Assembly: GCF_042683665.1 (NCBI RefSeq)
Contig: NZ_JBHUOO010000024.1
DNA from: Leeuwenhoekiella polynyae
Lineage (GTDB): Bacteria; Bacteroidota; Bacteroidia; Flavobacteriales; Flavobacteriaceae
DNA: 64,000 nt
Direction: 5' to 3' (one strand)
Each line of letters starts with the position of its first letter. Position 1 is the stretch's first letter. The translations under genes and the position numbers were made by a program. Of the stretch, positions 26,856-36,980 are shown piece after piece. The notes under the pieces were generated by a model that was not told the DNA's origin, did not search any database, and worked only from the letters and a program-made list of their open reading frames with translations.

Positions 26856-27659
26856 TTGGATATATTTCTAACCAAAACCTTAAGGGCAGATATATTTGTA
26901 AATAGAGATAGGAGCGAGTTCACCAAGCTTTATTTTAAGAATGTTCCGGCCTCTAAAGTTGCCTACGAATTTAAAGCAACAACCTTTGCTTACAGCCGAG
27001 GGATTCCTGCAGCTAGAGCATTAAAAGAGATACAGAAAGCAGGTAGGTTTGGAATTGTTTTAAACTATGAGCAAGGATACAATTTGGCCGATTTTTTAAG
27101 AGCTAATCCTTTACTTATTTTTAAATATGCAAAAAAAACGGCTCAATTGCATCTACAAATCCACACGCAAATAGCAAAACCTTTAATTGCCCAAGAATAT
27201 TCCTTAAGCAATAGTTTAGATTATGCGCTTAGAAATTACCCAAATCTAAACATAAATAAGCAACAGCTACTGAATAGTCTGATTGGAGAGGTAGCTCGTC
27301 TTTGCCATTGCGACTTTTCACCAGATAATATATTGGTTAATGCAAGAAGTAAGAAATTAATTGCTATTGACTGGGCAGATGCCTCAAATGGAACCCCTTT
27401 GTACGATGTAGCTCGTACTATTTTGCTAATTCAATCACCAACTTCTTACAAAAAGAAAAGTATTCTAAAACAATGGATTGGTAAATATGGTGCATTGCTT
27501 TTTACTTTTTTTTATTTAAAGCACTATAAAAAGCACAGCAACTTATCTTTTAAAAATTTTAGATCAATACAACTACTAACCCATGTTATTCGATTGAATA
27601 GCAATATTGCCTATGAAGAAGATTGGTTGCTTAAAAGGATAAAAAAGATGACTATATAG
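26856..27659 (+). CDS. APH-type phosphotransferase / small-molecule kinase-like protein
   Basis: A 267-residue kinase-fold protein. The catalytic loop is HCDFSPDNILV (Asp base and Asn), followed by the metal-binding LIAIDWADASNGTPLYDVART. These fit bacterial phosphotransferases of the APH / choline-kinase superfamily in the branch ending 'NPLADVARTSLLL'. TTG 26856 is the start because a stop lies just upstream (26844) and no ATG occurs until the end. It is AT-rich like the rest of the inserted block and is the only plus-strand gene in it, convergent with the big operon. Its substrate is unknown; self-protection or product modification is possible but unproven. Confidence 0.75.
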   Translation: MDIFLTKTLRADIFVNRDRSEFTKLYFKNVPASKVAYEFKATTFAYSRGIPAARALKEIQKAGRFGIVLNYEQGYNLADFLRANPLLIFKYAKKTAQLHLQIHTQIAKPLIAQEYSLSNSLDYALRNYPNLNINKQQLLNSLIGEVARLCHCDFSPDNILVNARSKKLIAIDWADASNGTPLYDVARTILLIQSPTSYKKKSILKQWIGKYGALLFTFFYLKHYKKHSNLSFKNFRSIQLLTHVIRLNSNIAYEEDWLLKRIKKMTI

Positions 27660-27858
27660 TTGAATTCTTTTCTTGATCGGTAGAGCTATACTAACTTTCT
27701 TAGAATATCTTTTCCACGTAGGTTAACGCATTAATTTTGACTTAAACGCTCCATTGAAGATAACTGTTTTTTATAGTATTCACTACAATAAAGATTTCTG
27801 CTTAGTAATTTCACATAATGATATCCTTATTATTTCATAACTTAAAATTTAGTTATAC

Positions 27859-28647
27859 TCATTTTCCTATACCAGAAATGCGTTGCACTGGCAATAAAAT
27901 TAAAGTCATTACTCGAATTAAATGGTAAATTGTCTTTCTCCAATAGCCGGATTTGTTTTTTAATGATGGAAATTTGGGATATAACATTTGAATTCCCGAT
28001 GAGGCTAAAACATGAGCGCATATACGATTCTTTTTATGAATAAATTCTGGTCTTACCACATCAAAATTTATTATAATTCTCCTTTTTTTAGTATGATTCC
28101 ATGCGGTATGAGTAATTGCATCACAAAATGGTAAACACTTCCCTACTTCCCAAGTTTTTATTTTGCTACCTACCTGAAAACCTAAATCTGGAAGCTCTCC
28201 AGGCACCACGAGTCCTAAATGACATCGAATTATTGCGTCTGTATCTCCTTGATGTGGATTTATATTAGATCCTGCTTCTAATACGCTAATAGAAAACGAA
28301 GAAATATGTTTAATTGATTTAATTATTTTAAGTGTCTCTGGGCATCGCCGGCAATTTCTATGTATTTTATATCTCCAGAAGTATAAGCCCATGGTTTTCC
28401 ATTGTCTGGGAGGAAAAGCCATTGTTTTGTTTATAAAATAAGGTTGTAAACGGTCTGGTTTATCCTCTATTAATTGCAATAATTCATCGCGCATTAGTTC
28501 CCAGTTGTCTTCCATCACTTTAGTCCAAGGTAAGTCTTCACGATTATAAAATGGGGGTTGGTTCCCGTTATATCGATCACCCCATACGCTATACCATGGT
28601 TGTGTTATTTTGTTAGTCTCTGTAGAAGTTTGTGTACTGGTACTCAT
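27859..28647 (-). CDS. Aspartyl/asparaginyl beta-hydroxylase-family dioxygenase
   Basis: A 262-residue Fe(II)/2-oxoglutarate oxygenase. NPHQGDTDAIIRCHLGLVVP supplies the first iron His (about residue 131) and the Arg-His region, and CDAITHTAWNHTKKRRIIINFD supplies the second His (about 179) and the 2-oxoglutarate-binding Arg. This is the AspH type, which has only two protein iron ligands. It is the last gene of the eleven-gene run, 33 bp after the PKS gene. It could hydroxylate a polyketide-derived acyl chain, an amino acid, or one of the structural proteins encoded upstream; context does not decide. Confidence 0.85.
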   Translation of the reverse strand: MSTSTQTSTETNKITQPWYSVWGDRYNGNQPPFYNREDLPWTKVMEDNWELMRDELLQLIEDKPDRLQPYFINKTMAFPPRQWKTMGLYFWRYKIHRNCRRCPETLKIIKSIKHISSFSISVLEAGSNINPHQGDTDAIIRCHLGLVVPGELPDLGFQVGSKIKTWEVGKCLPFCDAITHTAWNHTKKRRIIINFDVVRPEFIHKKNRICAHVLASSGIQMLYPKFPSLKNKSGYWRKTIYHLIRVMTLILLPVQRISGIGK

Positions 28648-28680
28648 AGATTCTGCTTATACCGGCTACTTTTTAACAGC

Positions 28681-31600
28681 CTACTTTTTATTTAATGTGA
28701 TTAACGTTTCTAAAATTGTAGCTTGGTTTTCACGTAATATATCATGAGATCCCTCTACTCTTAAAAAGCTAGTATTAGCCTTGCTAAAATGTTTCCATTC
28801 TTTCATGTTTTTAAACGGTGCTACTTTATCTTGTTTGGCAACAATAACATGAATATTACAAGGTATTTGAGTTCCGTTAGAAATGTGAGTTTCCATAATG
28901 GTCAAATCTGCCCTAACTGTGTCTTTACTATTTAGTATTGCCTGTTTTCTAGTTTGATTATCTTGATTATTGGGATATGATTCTAATACCGTTTGAATCA
29001 TTTCTTGATCTGGTAACTCATGGATTTTTCCCTGACTAGGCTTGTTAACGGGATTGGTTCCTGAAACTATTAGGTTTTCTGGTAAGCGTAAACCTTTTTG
29101 CTGCAGTACTAAAATAAATTCATAAGCCAGAATACCACCAAAACTATGTCCATATAACGAATAGGGATGGTCTGGTATTATAAAACTACTTATTAACTCA
29201 TCAAGTAATTCAGTCATATTTAAATGAGCATTTTGATTGGAGCGTTCTTCTCGCCCCGGAGCTTGAACCCCTATTAGGGAGAGCCATTCAGGTGCCGCAT
29301 TTGCTAATGGTTTAAAAGCAGAAGCTCCAGATCCAATGGCTGGAAAACAAAAAACTGTGTACTCTGGGCTTTTTTTAATTTCCCGTAAATCAATCCAAAT
29401 TTTAGACACAGGTGTTGTTATATTAACTTGATCATTTTGGTTAGAATCGTGCTTATCATCTTGTAATAGTTTGTCAAGATAGTTTGCTGCACTTGGATGT
29501 TTTGCAACATAAATTTCTTGGAACAAATAATCTGAAACTGCTTTTATATGTGGGTAGTTATAGGGTAATGTATTAGGTAAGTTAATATTAAAATATTGTT
29601 CAATTTCTACCACAAAAGAAATAGCCATTAAAGAATCCATTCCCAACATATTAAAACGTTCTGTAGCCTCTATAGGCCCCATAGAATCTACTAGCATTAC
29701 GCGACGTAATTCTAGCCGTACTACTTCCTCTATTTTTTTGCGGGCCTGCTTCATCGTGCTGTTTAGTATTTCTGTAACTCCTTCGGAAGCAGGTTTAAGC
29801 TGCACATAATCCTCTGGCATAACTGGAGTGAATAAAGAAGGTCTTAAGGAAAAGTCTACAAAGGGCTTAAATTTTCCCCAATTGATATCGCCAATTACAG
29901 CAACTGCATTACCGGTACTTAATTGATTCTTCAAGGCATTTAGGGCTGTATTGGGAGGCATCAGATTAAATCCTAGTTTACCTAGAACTTCTACTTCTCT
30001 AGTTCCGGAACTCATACCAACTTCTGCCCAAGGCCCCCAATTTACAGACAATGCAGGCAACTTTAAAGTCTGTCTATAACGTGCAAGAAGATCCATAAAA
30101 TAATTAGCTGCTGTATAATGGCTTAATTCAACAGAACCCCAAACAGCAGAAACCGAAGAAAACAAAATGAAGCAATCTAAATCCATGTTTTTTGTAAGTG
30201 TATGCAGTTGCCAGGATGCGGCTGTTTTAATTTTTAAAGTTTGCTGCAGCTTAGCAATGTCTATATCTATTAGTTTAGAAAACCAGTTAACACCAGCTGC
30301 GTGGACTATTCCACGAACTACTGTATTCTTTGTGTTTAGCGTATTAAAAAAGGATTCCAATTTTTCGACATCAGAAATATCCATAGCTATGATTTCTAAA
30401 ACATCAACTTTACTTTTTAAGCTAATCAATTCCTTTAAAAAACTATATTCAGGATTTTCTTGTGATAATTGTTCCCATTGTGCTTGTTGAGGCAATTCCC
30501 TTCGAGAAATTAATATAATATGTTTTACGCCATTATTTACTAACCAAGCTGCAGATTTTAATCCTAATCCACCTAATCCACCCGTGATTATATACGCCCC
30601 ATCGTTTCGTAGTTTTAATGTATTAGTAGGACTACAGGGCGCTGCATACAATTGTTCAATATACTGTACCCCTTCTCTTAACAAAACACAACGTTCCTGC
30701 TCAGGTTTTAGGATTTTATATAAGATCTGTTTTGCAGTATTAGGATTCTTGTGTTGTGAGACATCTATAAGTCCACCACGCCATTCGGGATGTTCTAAAT
30801 ATGCAGTTTTTGCATAACCCCATAACACGGATTGTGCTAAGTTTACTTGGTTTCCATTTTCATTTTCTAAGCAATGAATTCCTTGAGTCACTACCCAAAT
30901 AGGTTGCGAAAATACAAGCTGTTTAATAGCTTTTAGTAATCGAGTGTAAAAAACTACTGTTTTATTAACGGTTGAATCAATATTTTCTAGATTTATGGTG
31001 GGATTCAATTCCGGAGTAATGTATACTATGCGATAATCTCTAATGGATCTTTTGGCGATTAAATTTACAATACGATCAAACTTTTTATGTAAAGCTTCCT
31101 TAGTTGCTTCGTGTGTTATTTCTATGTCTGGTTTTACGGCTCCTTTTTGCTTTGAACCCATCCAATAGACAGATGTATTCTGATCCTTTAGTTCTTGCAA
31201 CACTTCTAAAAGTAATGGGCTGGACTCTCCTATTAAAATCCAATTAATTGGGTCGGCCAAGGTAATTGGAAGAGATGCTATATTTAATGAATCATAGGGG
31301 ATCCATTTTAAAGTATAGTGCAAATTATCTTCCATTTCTTGACCCTCATCGTTTGTAGCGTTTAGAATATCTTTCTTATAATTAGAGTTATCCTCTTGTG
31401 CCGCAAATGTGGCCAGTTTTGCAGCATCTATTCCTCGCAACCAAAATCTTTTATTGTTTAAAGCCAAGCCAGGAATACTGCCAGGATAGGTCTTATGTGA
31501 ATAGAAATTCTCCCAGTTAATATTAAACCCAAAGTCATTAAGTTTACCCAAGGCGTGTAATAAATAGTCTCCTTCTGGTTTTAAACGCTTATTTTGCATC

Positions 31601-34600
31601 AACGTTCGCACAAGTACCTGAGACCTTGGATTTATATTTTCAAAAATTGCCGACAATGTACTGGCCCCTGGTCCAACTTCTATAAAACTAACAGCATTAT
31701 CTAGTTGGTTTAAGGAATGTGCCGCTTCTGAAAACAAAACAGTGTTGCGGGTTTGATTAATCCAATGCATAGTATCTGGGCACTTTTCCATTAAACTACC
31801 AGTAACACTAGACACCCACTTTTTGATGGGTTTTTTAAAATTCACAGTTTCTAAAAACTGCTTATATTCCTCTAAAATAGGCTCGATAAAATGACTGTGA
31901 TATGGTTTTATTGTTTTTAAATAATAGAGCTTAACATTTAAGGACCTGAATTGTTTACAAATGCGCTCTATCTCGATTTGATCACCAGAAATCACAGTCT
32001 TTTTAGGACTATTATGTACGGCTATAGTTACCTTTTCCGGATTGATTACAGGTAAGACTACCTCAGGACTTTCAAATATGGTAACCATAGATCCATAAAC
32101 CTCTAAATCATCTAGAAGTTGCCCTCTTTTTTGTACCATAAGCATACCCTCTTTTAGGGTGAAACATCCTGCTAAACAGGCTGCTACATATTCACCAAAA
32201 CTATATCCTAATAAATAATCTGGATTTAAATTCAAATCCATTAAAAATTTAGCTAATGCATATTGTAGTGCAAACTGTAAGGGTTGTGCATGAGCTTCGG
32301 TGATTCTAAAAATATGCTCTTTATTAAGTGCATTATTTATTTTTTCTAATGCCTGTTCGTCTAAATTTAGTTGGGAAATACAATGATCATAATAGGTTTT
32401 GTATCTGGGATATCTAAAATATAAAGAACGTCCCATGTCATAATAATGCTCCCCTTGACCCGTAAACAAAAAGCATAATTTTAAATTCTCTTGTGCAGCT
32501 TGTATTGGCTTTTTAGATGTAATGAAAGAATCTAACTGATTAGCCAATTCTAATTTATCAGAAGCCAAAAAGTACTTTCTAAACTGTAAATTGGTTCTGT
32601 GCTTTGCCTGAGTAAAACAAAGGTCTGCAAATGGCAAAACTGAATTAGAAGTTAACCAAGACTCCCAAGCTGTAGCTTGTTGTATTAAGTTGGTTTGAGA
32701 ATGACCACTTAGAATAAAGGGATATACAAAGTGATCAGTAGGAATGGCAGTTTTAGGTTCAAGAGTATTAGAAGCCTCTTGTAAAATTACATGTGCTAGA
32801 GAGCCACCAAACCCAAAGGAACTAATCGCAACATTCCTATTTTGATCAGACTCCCAGGGAGTTAGTTTTTTAGCAATCTGAATTCTAGTATTCTCAAGTT
32901 GAATTTTAGGGTTTAACGTGTTCACATGAATTTGTGGAGGGATTTGCTTTTTTTGCAGCATGAGAACCGTTTTTATAACACTTGCAATACCAGCACTAGC
33001 CTCTAAATGTCCAATATTTGCCTTAACAGATCCGACAAAACAGGTTGAATTATTTTCATAATCCCCGTAATGGTGAACAAGTTGCTCCATTTCTATAGGG
33101 TCTCCTGAAGCTGTACCTGTACCATGCGCCTCTACATAACTCACTTGAGACGGGGATATAGCGCTTTTAGCCAAACATTTACCAATAATAGCGTGTTGAG
33201 CAGAAGCATTAGGATACGTTATACCCGGGCTCATACCATCTTGAGCAGCCGCGGTAGATACAACGCTTGCTAAAATATTGTCACCGTCTCGCAATGCCGC
33301 AGATTTTAACTTAAGCATAACCAATCCACAACCTTCAGAGCGCACATAACCGTTAGCAGATTGATCGAATGCCTTACAACGACCATCTGGAGCCATCATT
33401 CCAAATTGAGACAGGGTTACTGTTGAACCGGGAGATAATATGGCATTAACACCACCTACAATGGCCTGTTGGCAATCCCCATTTAAAATGGCTTGTGCAC
33501 CAAGATGAAATGCTGTTAAAGAAGAGGAACAGGCAGTATCTATAGCCATACTTGGCCCCTTAAGATCGTAGAAATAAGACAGTCTATTAGCAGCAATGCT
33601 ATGTGCATTGCCTAGTCCAGAATAAGCGTTAAAACCTGTTAATCCTGTTGTGAGTTTAATTTTCATGTACAGGTAATCATTTGTAGAAATACCTATATAC
33701 ACTCCTGTATTGGAATTTTTTACGTGTGGTTTTGTCCAGCCCGTATGTTCCATTAGTCTCCAAGAAGTCTCTAAAACCAGACGTTGTTGTGGATCCATTT
33801 CTGCCGCTTCATATTTAGAAACACCAAAAAAAGCAGGATCAAACTGATCTATTCCATCAACAAAACCACCCCATTTTGTATTTACTTTGCCGGGAACAGC
33901 TATGTCTTTATCGTAAAACAAATCGTTATTCCAGCGATTTTTAGGCACCTCTTGAATAGCGTCAGTACCCGTGGCTAATAATTCCCAAAAATCATCTAAA
34001 CTGGTAACACCTCCTGGGAATTTACAGGCCATGCCAACAATAACAACCTCTTCATTTTGTTTATTACGAGTAGTTGCTAAACCTGAGGTCTTGCCAGATT
34101 GACTTAGTATTCTGAGCTTATTTGATTTAAACTGATCAAGACACTTTCCACGCGCTAATTTATAGTTGGGAGTCCGAGCTAAAGTACCTTGTGCAATCAA
34201 CAAAATAGCTTGGGCTTTAATGCCAAATCCATCACTAAGGTTAGCCTTGATTTGAGCTATTATTTCTTCCTGTTTATCTGAATCTAAATGCCTGTGAATT
34301 TCTTGAAGCACAATTACAGAATTTAATGGATCCTCTAAATCTTGCAGACAAGCAGTGGCGTCATTTGGTCGTAAATTCGTAATAAATTGTCTTGCACTAT
34401 GCTCAAGATCTTCGGCTGAATAATTACGACCTCGTACAATAATGATTTCTTTTCTTCTTCCCGTTATATATAGATTGTCATCTTTAATATATCCAACATC
34501 TCCGGTATTAACGGTTACGGCCTGGAGTTTATCAAAATTTAAATCATATTTTAAGTAGCCTGAAAAATTATGTTTGGCTTTAACAATAATATCACCTTCT

Positions 34601-35790
34601 TGTCCATCGGGTAGCTCTTGTAGCGTATCTGGATTCACAATTGTAACAGTAGTACATTCCTTATCTAATGTATAAGGAATTAGCTTACGCCGTGATGAAT
34701 TAGAAAGGGAATTTTTTTCAACTGTGCTTAACAAGTCTTCAAAACCCAGAGCGCCACCTGCAGCTAAAAGTGTTACTTCGGCCAAGCCGTATACCGGTCT
34801 AAACGTATTGGGGTTAAAGCCTTGAGGCTTAAATGTGTCTATAAAACGTTCTAGAACCTCTATAGTAACTGTTTCTGAACCCACATAGGCATGCTGCCAG
34901 GAGGATAAGTCAATTCCATCAAAATTTTTAATTTTAGACACACAATGCTTAAAAGCAAAAGTAGGTGCAGCACCACTATTGGCATGATACTCACTAAAAG
35001 CTTTTAACCATAGTTCTGGTTTTGCTAAAAATGTACTCGGATTTAAAAAAACACCAAAACCAGATTCGTAAAGCACTGTAAAAAGGTGACCAACCAATCC
35101 CATATCGTGGTAAAATGGAATCCATCCAGCCACACGAACTACTTGTCCTCTATTAAAAACCCGATACATTTTTTCCAGATTTTTTAATATTTGTTCATGC
35201 GTTAACACAATCCCTTTTGGTTTGGAAGTAGAACCTGAGGTATACTGAATATAAGCAACCTGAGACGTCTGTATTTTTGGTAATTCAACAGGTATTGCAT
35301 CTGGTTTATCCAGAGCTTCTGTAGTATAAATACGCGTATTTAGGAGTCCGTTCTCTTGTAAAAAACCTAGTACATCATCATATTCTGATTCTCTTACTAA
35401 TACAGAAGCATTAGATTGTTTTTTTAATATATTTTCCAATTTACCCCAAGAGGATTGGTTTCTTTTATGCTGTAATGGCGCAATTGGAGCTGGAATTTTC
35501 CCAGCCAAAAGACAGCCAAAAAAGCTGACTACAAAATCTTCCTGATCTTCTAAAGTAATTAGTACTATTTCATGCTTTGAGGCAAATTGAGAGATATTAA
35601 AAGCGTAATTCATGCACCGCTGTTCAAGATCTTTAAACGTAAGGTTATTCTTCACTTTACCCTTAGCATTTAAAAATATTAGAACATCCTCTTGGGCACG
35701 ATCTTTAGGATAATTAAGAATAAGGTCTACTAAGGTTGTATGCGGCATAAAGTTTAATCTTTTGGTTGCTTTAATTGGATTCACTACCAT
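28681..35790 (-). CDS. FAAL-KS-AT-KR-ACP-TE polyketide synthase
   Basis: A 2369-residue megasynthase. Domains in order: fatty-acyl-AMP ligase, about 15-570 (QYTSGSTSKPKGIVLTHE, VYGLAEVTLLAAGG, ITGRRKEIIIVRGRNYSAED); ketosynthase, about 580-1010 (DTACSSSL Cys near 753, EAHGTGT, KANIGHLEASAG); acyltransferase, about 1105-1430 (FTGQGEHYYDMG, LGYSFGEYVA); ketoreductase, about 1540-1985 (ITGGLGGLGL, LFSSVSAVWGS, HYTAANY); ACP, about 2015-2105 (GMDSLMA Ser near 2051); thioesterase, about 2140-2369 (GHSFGG near 2215, EGSHDI His). No dehydratase, so the expected product is a 3-hydroxyacyl chain two carbons longer than the activated acid. There is no carrier domain between FAAL and KS. The start may be 35790 (20-bp overlap with the gene before) or ATG 35748 (MPHTTLVDL), which fits FAAL proteins better. 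Confidence 0.9.
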   Translation of the reverse strand: MVVNPIKATKRLNFMPHTTLVDLILNYPKDRAQEDVLIFLNAKGKVKNNLTFKDLEQRCMNYAFNISQFASKHEIVLITLEDQEDFVVSFFGCLLAGKIPAPIAPLQHKRNQSSWGKLENILKKQSNASVLVRESEYDDVLGFLQENGLLNTRIYTTEALDKPDAIPVELPKIQTSQVAYIQYTSGSTSKPKGIVLTHEQILKNLEKMYRVFNRGQVVRVAGWIPFYHDMGLVGHLFTVLYESGFGVFLNPSTFLAKPELWLKAFSEYHANSGAAPTFAFKHCVSKIKNFDGIDLSSWQHAYVGSETVTIEVLERFIDTFKPQGFNPNTFRPVYGLAEVTLLAAGGALGFEDLLSTVEKNSLSNSSRRKLIPYTLDKECTTVTIVNPDTLQELPDGQEGDIIVKAKHNFSGYLKYDLNFDKLQAVTVNTGDVGYIKDDNLYITGRRKEIIIVRGRNYSAEDLEHSARQFITNLRPNDATACLQDLEDPLNSVIVLQEIHRHLDSDKQEEIIAQIKANLSDGFGIKAQAILLIAQGTLARTPNYKLARGKCLDQFKSNKLRILSQSGKTSGLATTRNKQNEEVVIVGMACKFPGGVTSLDDFWELLATGTDAIQEVPKNRWNNDLFYDKDIAVPGKVNTKWGGFVDGIDQFDPAFFGVSKYEAAEMDPQQRLVLETSWRLMEHTGWTKPHVKNSNTGVYIGISTNDYLYMKIKLTTGLTGFNAYSGLGNAHSIAANRLSYFYDLKGPSMAIDTACSSSLTAFHLGAQAILNGDCQQAIVGGVNAILSPGSTVTLSQFGMMAPDGRCKAFDQSANGYVRSEGCGLVMLKLKSAALRDGDNILASVVSTAAAQDGMSPGITYPNASAQHAIIGKCLAKSAISPSQVSYVEAHGTGTASGDPIEMEQLVHHYGDYENNSTCFVGSVKANIGHLEASAGIASVIKTVLMLQKKQIPPQIHVNTLNPKIQLENTRIQIAKKLTPWESDQNRNVAISSFGFGGSLAHVILQEASNTLEPKTAIPTDHFVYPFILSGHSQTNLIQQATAWESWLTSNSVLPFADLCFTQAKHRTNLQFRKYFLASDKLELANQLDSFITSKKPIQAAQENLKLCFLFTGQGEHYYDMGRSLYFRYPRYKTYYDHCISQLNLDEQALEKINNALNKEHIFRITEAHAQPLQFALQYALAKFLMDLNLNPDYLLGYSFGEYVAACLAGCFTLKEGMLMVQKRGQLLDDLEVYGSMVTIFESPEVVLPVINPEKVTIAVHNSPKKTVISGDQIEIERICKQFRSLNVKLYYLKTIKPYHSHFIEPILEEYKQFLETVNFKKPIKKWVSSVTGSLMEKCPDTMHWINQTRNTVLFSEAAHSLNQLDNAVSFIEVGPGASTLSAIFENINPRSQVLVRTLMQNKRLKPEGDYLLHALGKLNDFGFNINWENFYSHKTYPGSIPGLALNNKRFWLRGIDAAKLATFAAQEDNSNYKKDILNATNDEGQEMEDNLHYTLKWIPYDSLNIASLPITLADPINWILIGESSPLLLEVLQELKDQNTSVYWMGSKQKGAVKPDIEITHEATKEALHKKFDRIVNLIAKRSIRDYRIVYITPELNPTINLENIDSTVNKTVVFYTRLLKAIKQLVFSQPIWVVTQGIHCLENENGNQVNLAQSVLWGYAKTAYLEHPEWRGGLIDVSQHKNPNTAKQILYKILKPEQERCVLLREGVQYIEQLYAAPCSPTNTLKLRNDGAYIITGGLGGLGLKSAAWLVNNGVKHIILISRRELPQQAQWEQLSQENPEYSFLKELISLKSKVDVLEIIAMDISDVEKLESFFNTLNTKNTVVRGIVHAAGVNWFSKLIDIDIAKLQQTLKIKTAASWQLHTLTKNMDLDCFILFSSVSAVWGSVELSHYTAANYFMDLLARYRQTLKLPALSVNWGPWAEVGMSSGTREVEVLGKLGFNLMPPNTALNALKNQLSTGNAVAVIGDINWGKFKPFVDFSLRPSLFTPVMPEDYVQLKPASEGVTEILNSTMKQARKKIEEVVRLELRRVMLVDSMGPIEATERFNMLGMDSLMAISFVVEIEQYFNINLPNTLPYNYPHIKAVSDYLFQEIYVAKHPSAANYLDKLLQDDKHDSNQNDQVNITTPVSKIWIDLREIKKSPEYTVFCFPAIGSGASAFKPLANAAPEWLSLIGVQAPGREERSNQNAHLNMTELLDELISSFIIPDHPYSLYGHSFGGILAYEFILVLQQKGLRLPENLIVSGTNPVNKPSQGKIHELPDQEMIQTVLESYPNNQDNQTRKQAILNSKDTVRADLTIMETHISNGTQIPCNIHVIVAKQDKVAPFKNMKEWKHFSKANTSFLRVEGSHDILRENQATILETLITLNKK

Positions 35791-36976
35791 CTATTATTCC
35801 ATTGGGATAGATTATTGTAGACTCTCCCCCAGGCTGATAAAATGTACATTGCCATTTGTTACCATCTACCAATTCTGGATTTGCGCCAATCCAATTTGGT
35901 GGATTAGTTACTAGTTTTACAGATTTTTTGGTTGCATCAGTGTATTTAAAATACAGGAGCTCAACGTTCTTAAAGATTAAAGATACTTTCTGTGTTACTG
36001 GCTGATTCATCCCGTTAGCCGTGAGATAATACTCTGCTTTAGCAGGAAATTGTTCCATAAATCCGTAATAGGCTCGAATTACATCTAATCCCGGACTTAT
36101 TTTTAGATTTATATCTCGCTTAAAGACTAATGCATTTGGAGTTAAAGGTCCCGTAAGAATCACATTACTAGAATACTGTGTAAGCCAAGTAAGTCCTACT
36201 TCTTGATTTACTGCAATTTCTATTATTGGAATCCCTTCGACACTTGTGTCAGTATTATATAGGGTAGCCGACATAGCGTTTATAACGGGCCTATTTTTTT
36301 GTAAGGTTTGCGGTGGAGATTGAAGCAATTTTTGACCTAACTGACCATTAACAGTATAATTTCTTTGATTCGTACCATTATTCCCAGGCAGCATAGTTAC
36401 TTTAACATTTCCTTGTTGTGGCGCGTTGGGTACAGGAACGTCTGCTTGGTTAGGATAACCAGAAATAGTAATAGCCGTTATTCCTTTAGGTGCCTGCCAA
36501 TGTAAAGTAGATTCTTGTAGGTCACCAACATACTTAGGATCTAACCAAGCAATTATTTTTTCCATCTCTTTTTCTATATTGAAAACAATAGATTCTTGGT
36601 TGGTTTGTTGTTCAAGTACCTCTGTGACCTCAATATTATGTGCTCCGGTATTATCTGACAATCCAAGATTGATGAATCTAATTTCCCAAAAGGCTTGAGG
36701 TTTAATGGTAACACCTCCTGGAACAAACGGGTTACTTTTTACAATGTATACACCTGGATTATTGCCCTTTTCAACATAATAGCCACTATCTGAAGGAGTT
36801 GTAATTTGAATATCAAAATCCAGAACCAGATCCTTTGGAAGGGTAATGGTGATGGAATCGTCGTTAGTAATAACAATATCGTTAGGACTTTGATTTACGG
36901 CATTTATAGTAAGATCTAAAGTCTTTTTAGCAAATGAATGATTAGGATTACTTGAGTATTTTAAACGGGTAGCCAT
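35771..36976 (-). CDS. Beta-rich protein of unknown function, 401 aa
   Basis: A 401-residue protein without signal peptide or membrane segment, rich in alternating hydrophobic/polar strands (DSITITLPKDLVLDFDIQIT, PFVPGGVTIKPQAFWEIRFI). It has a short helix, FNIEKEMEKIIAWLDPKYVG, in the middle. I do not recognise a family. Its end overlaps the PKS start (20 bp, if the first Met is used) and only 4 bp separate it from the 1376-aa gene, so it belongs to the operon. It looks like a structural or binding protein made of beta-sandwich domains. Confidence 0.7.
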   Translation of the reverse strand: MATRLKYSSNPNHSFAKKTLDLTINAVNQSPNDIVITNDDSITITLPKDLVLDFDIQITTPSDSGYYVEKGNNPGVYIVKSNPFVPGGVTIKPQAFWEIRFINLGLSDNTGAHNIEVTEVLEQQTNQESIVFNIEKEMEKIIAWLDPKYVGDLQESTLHWQAPKGITAITISGYPNQADVPVPNAPQQGNVKVTMLPGNNGTNQRNYTVNGQLGQKLLQSPPQTLQKNRPVINAMSATLYNTDTSVEGIPIIEIAVNQEVGLTWLTQYSSNVILTGPLTPNALVFKRDINLKISPGLDVIRAYYGFMEQFPAKAEYYLTANGMNQPVTQKVSLIFKNVELLYFKYTDATKKSVKLVTNPPNWIGANPELVDGNKWQCTFYQPGGESTIIYPNGIIDGSESN

Positions 36977-36980
36977 AGTA

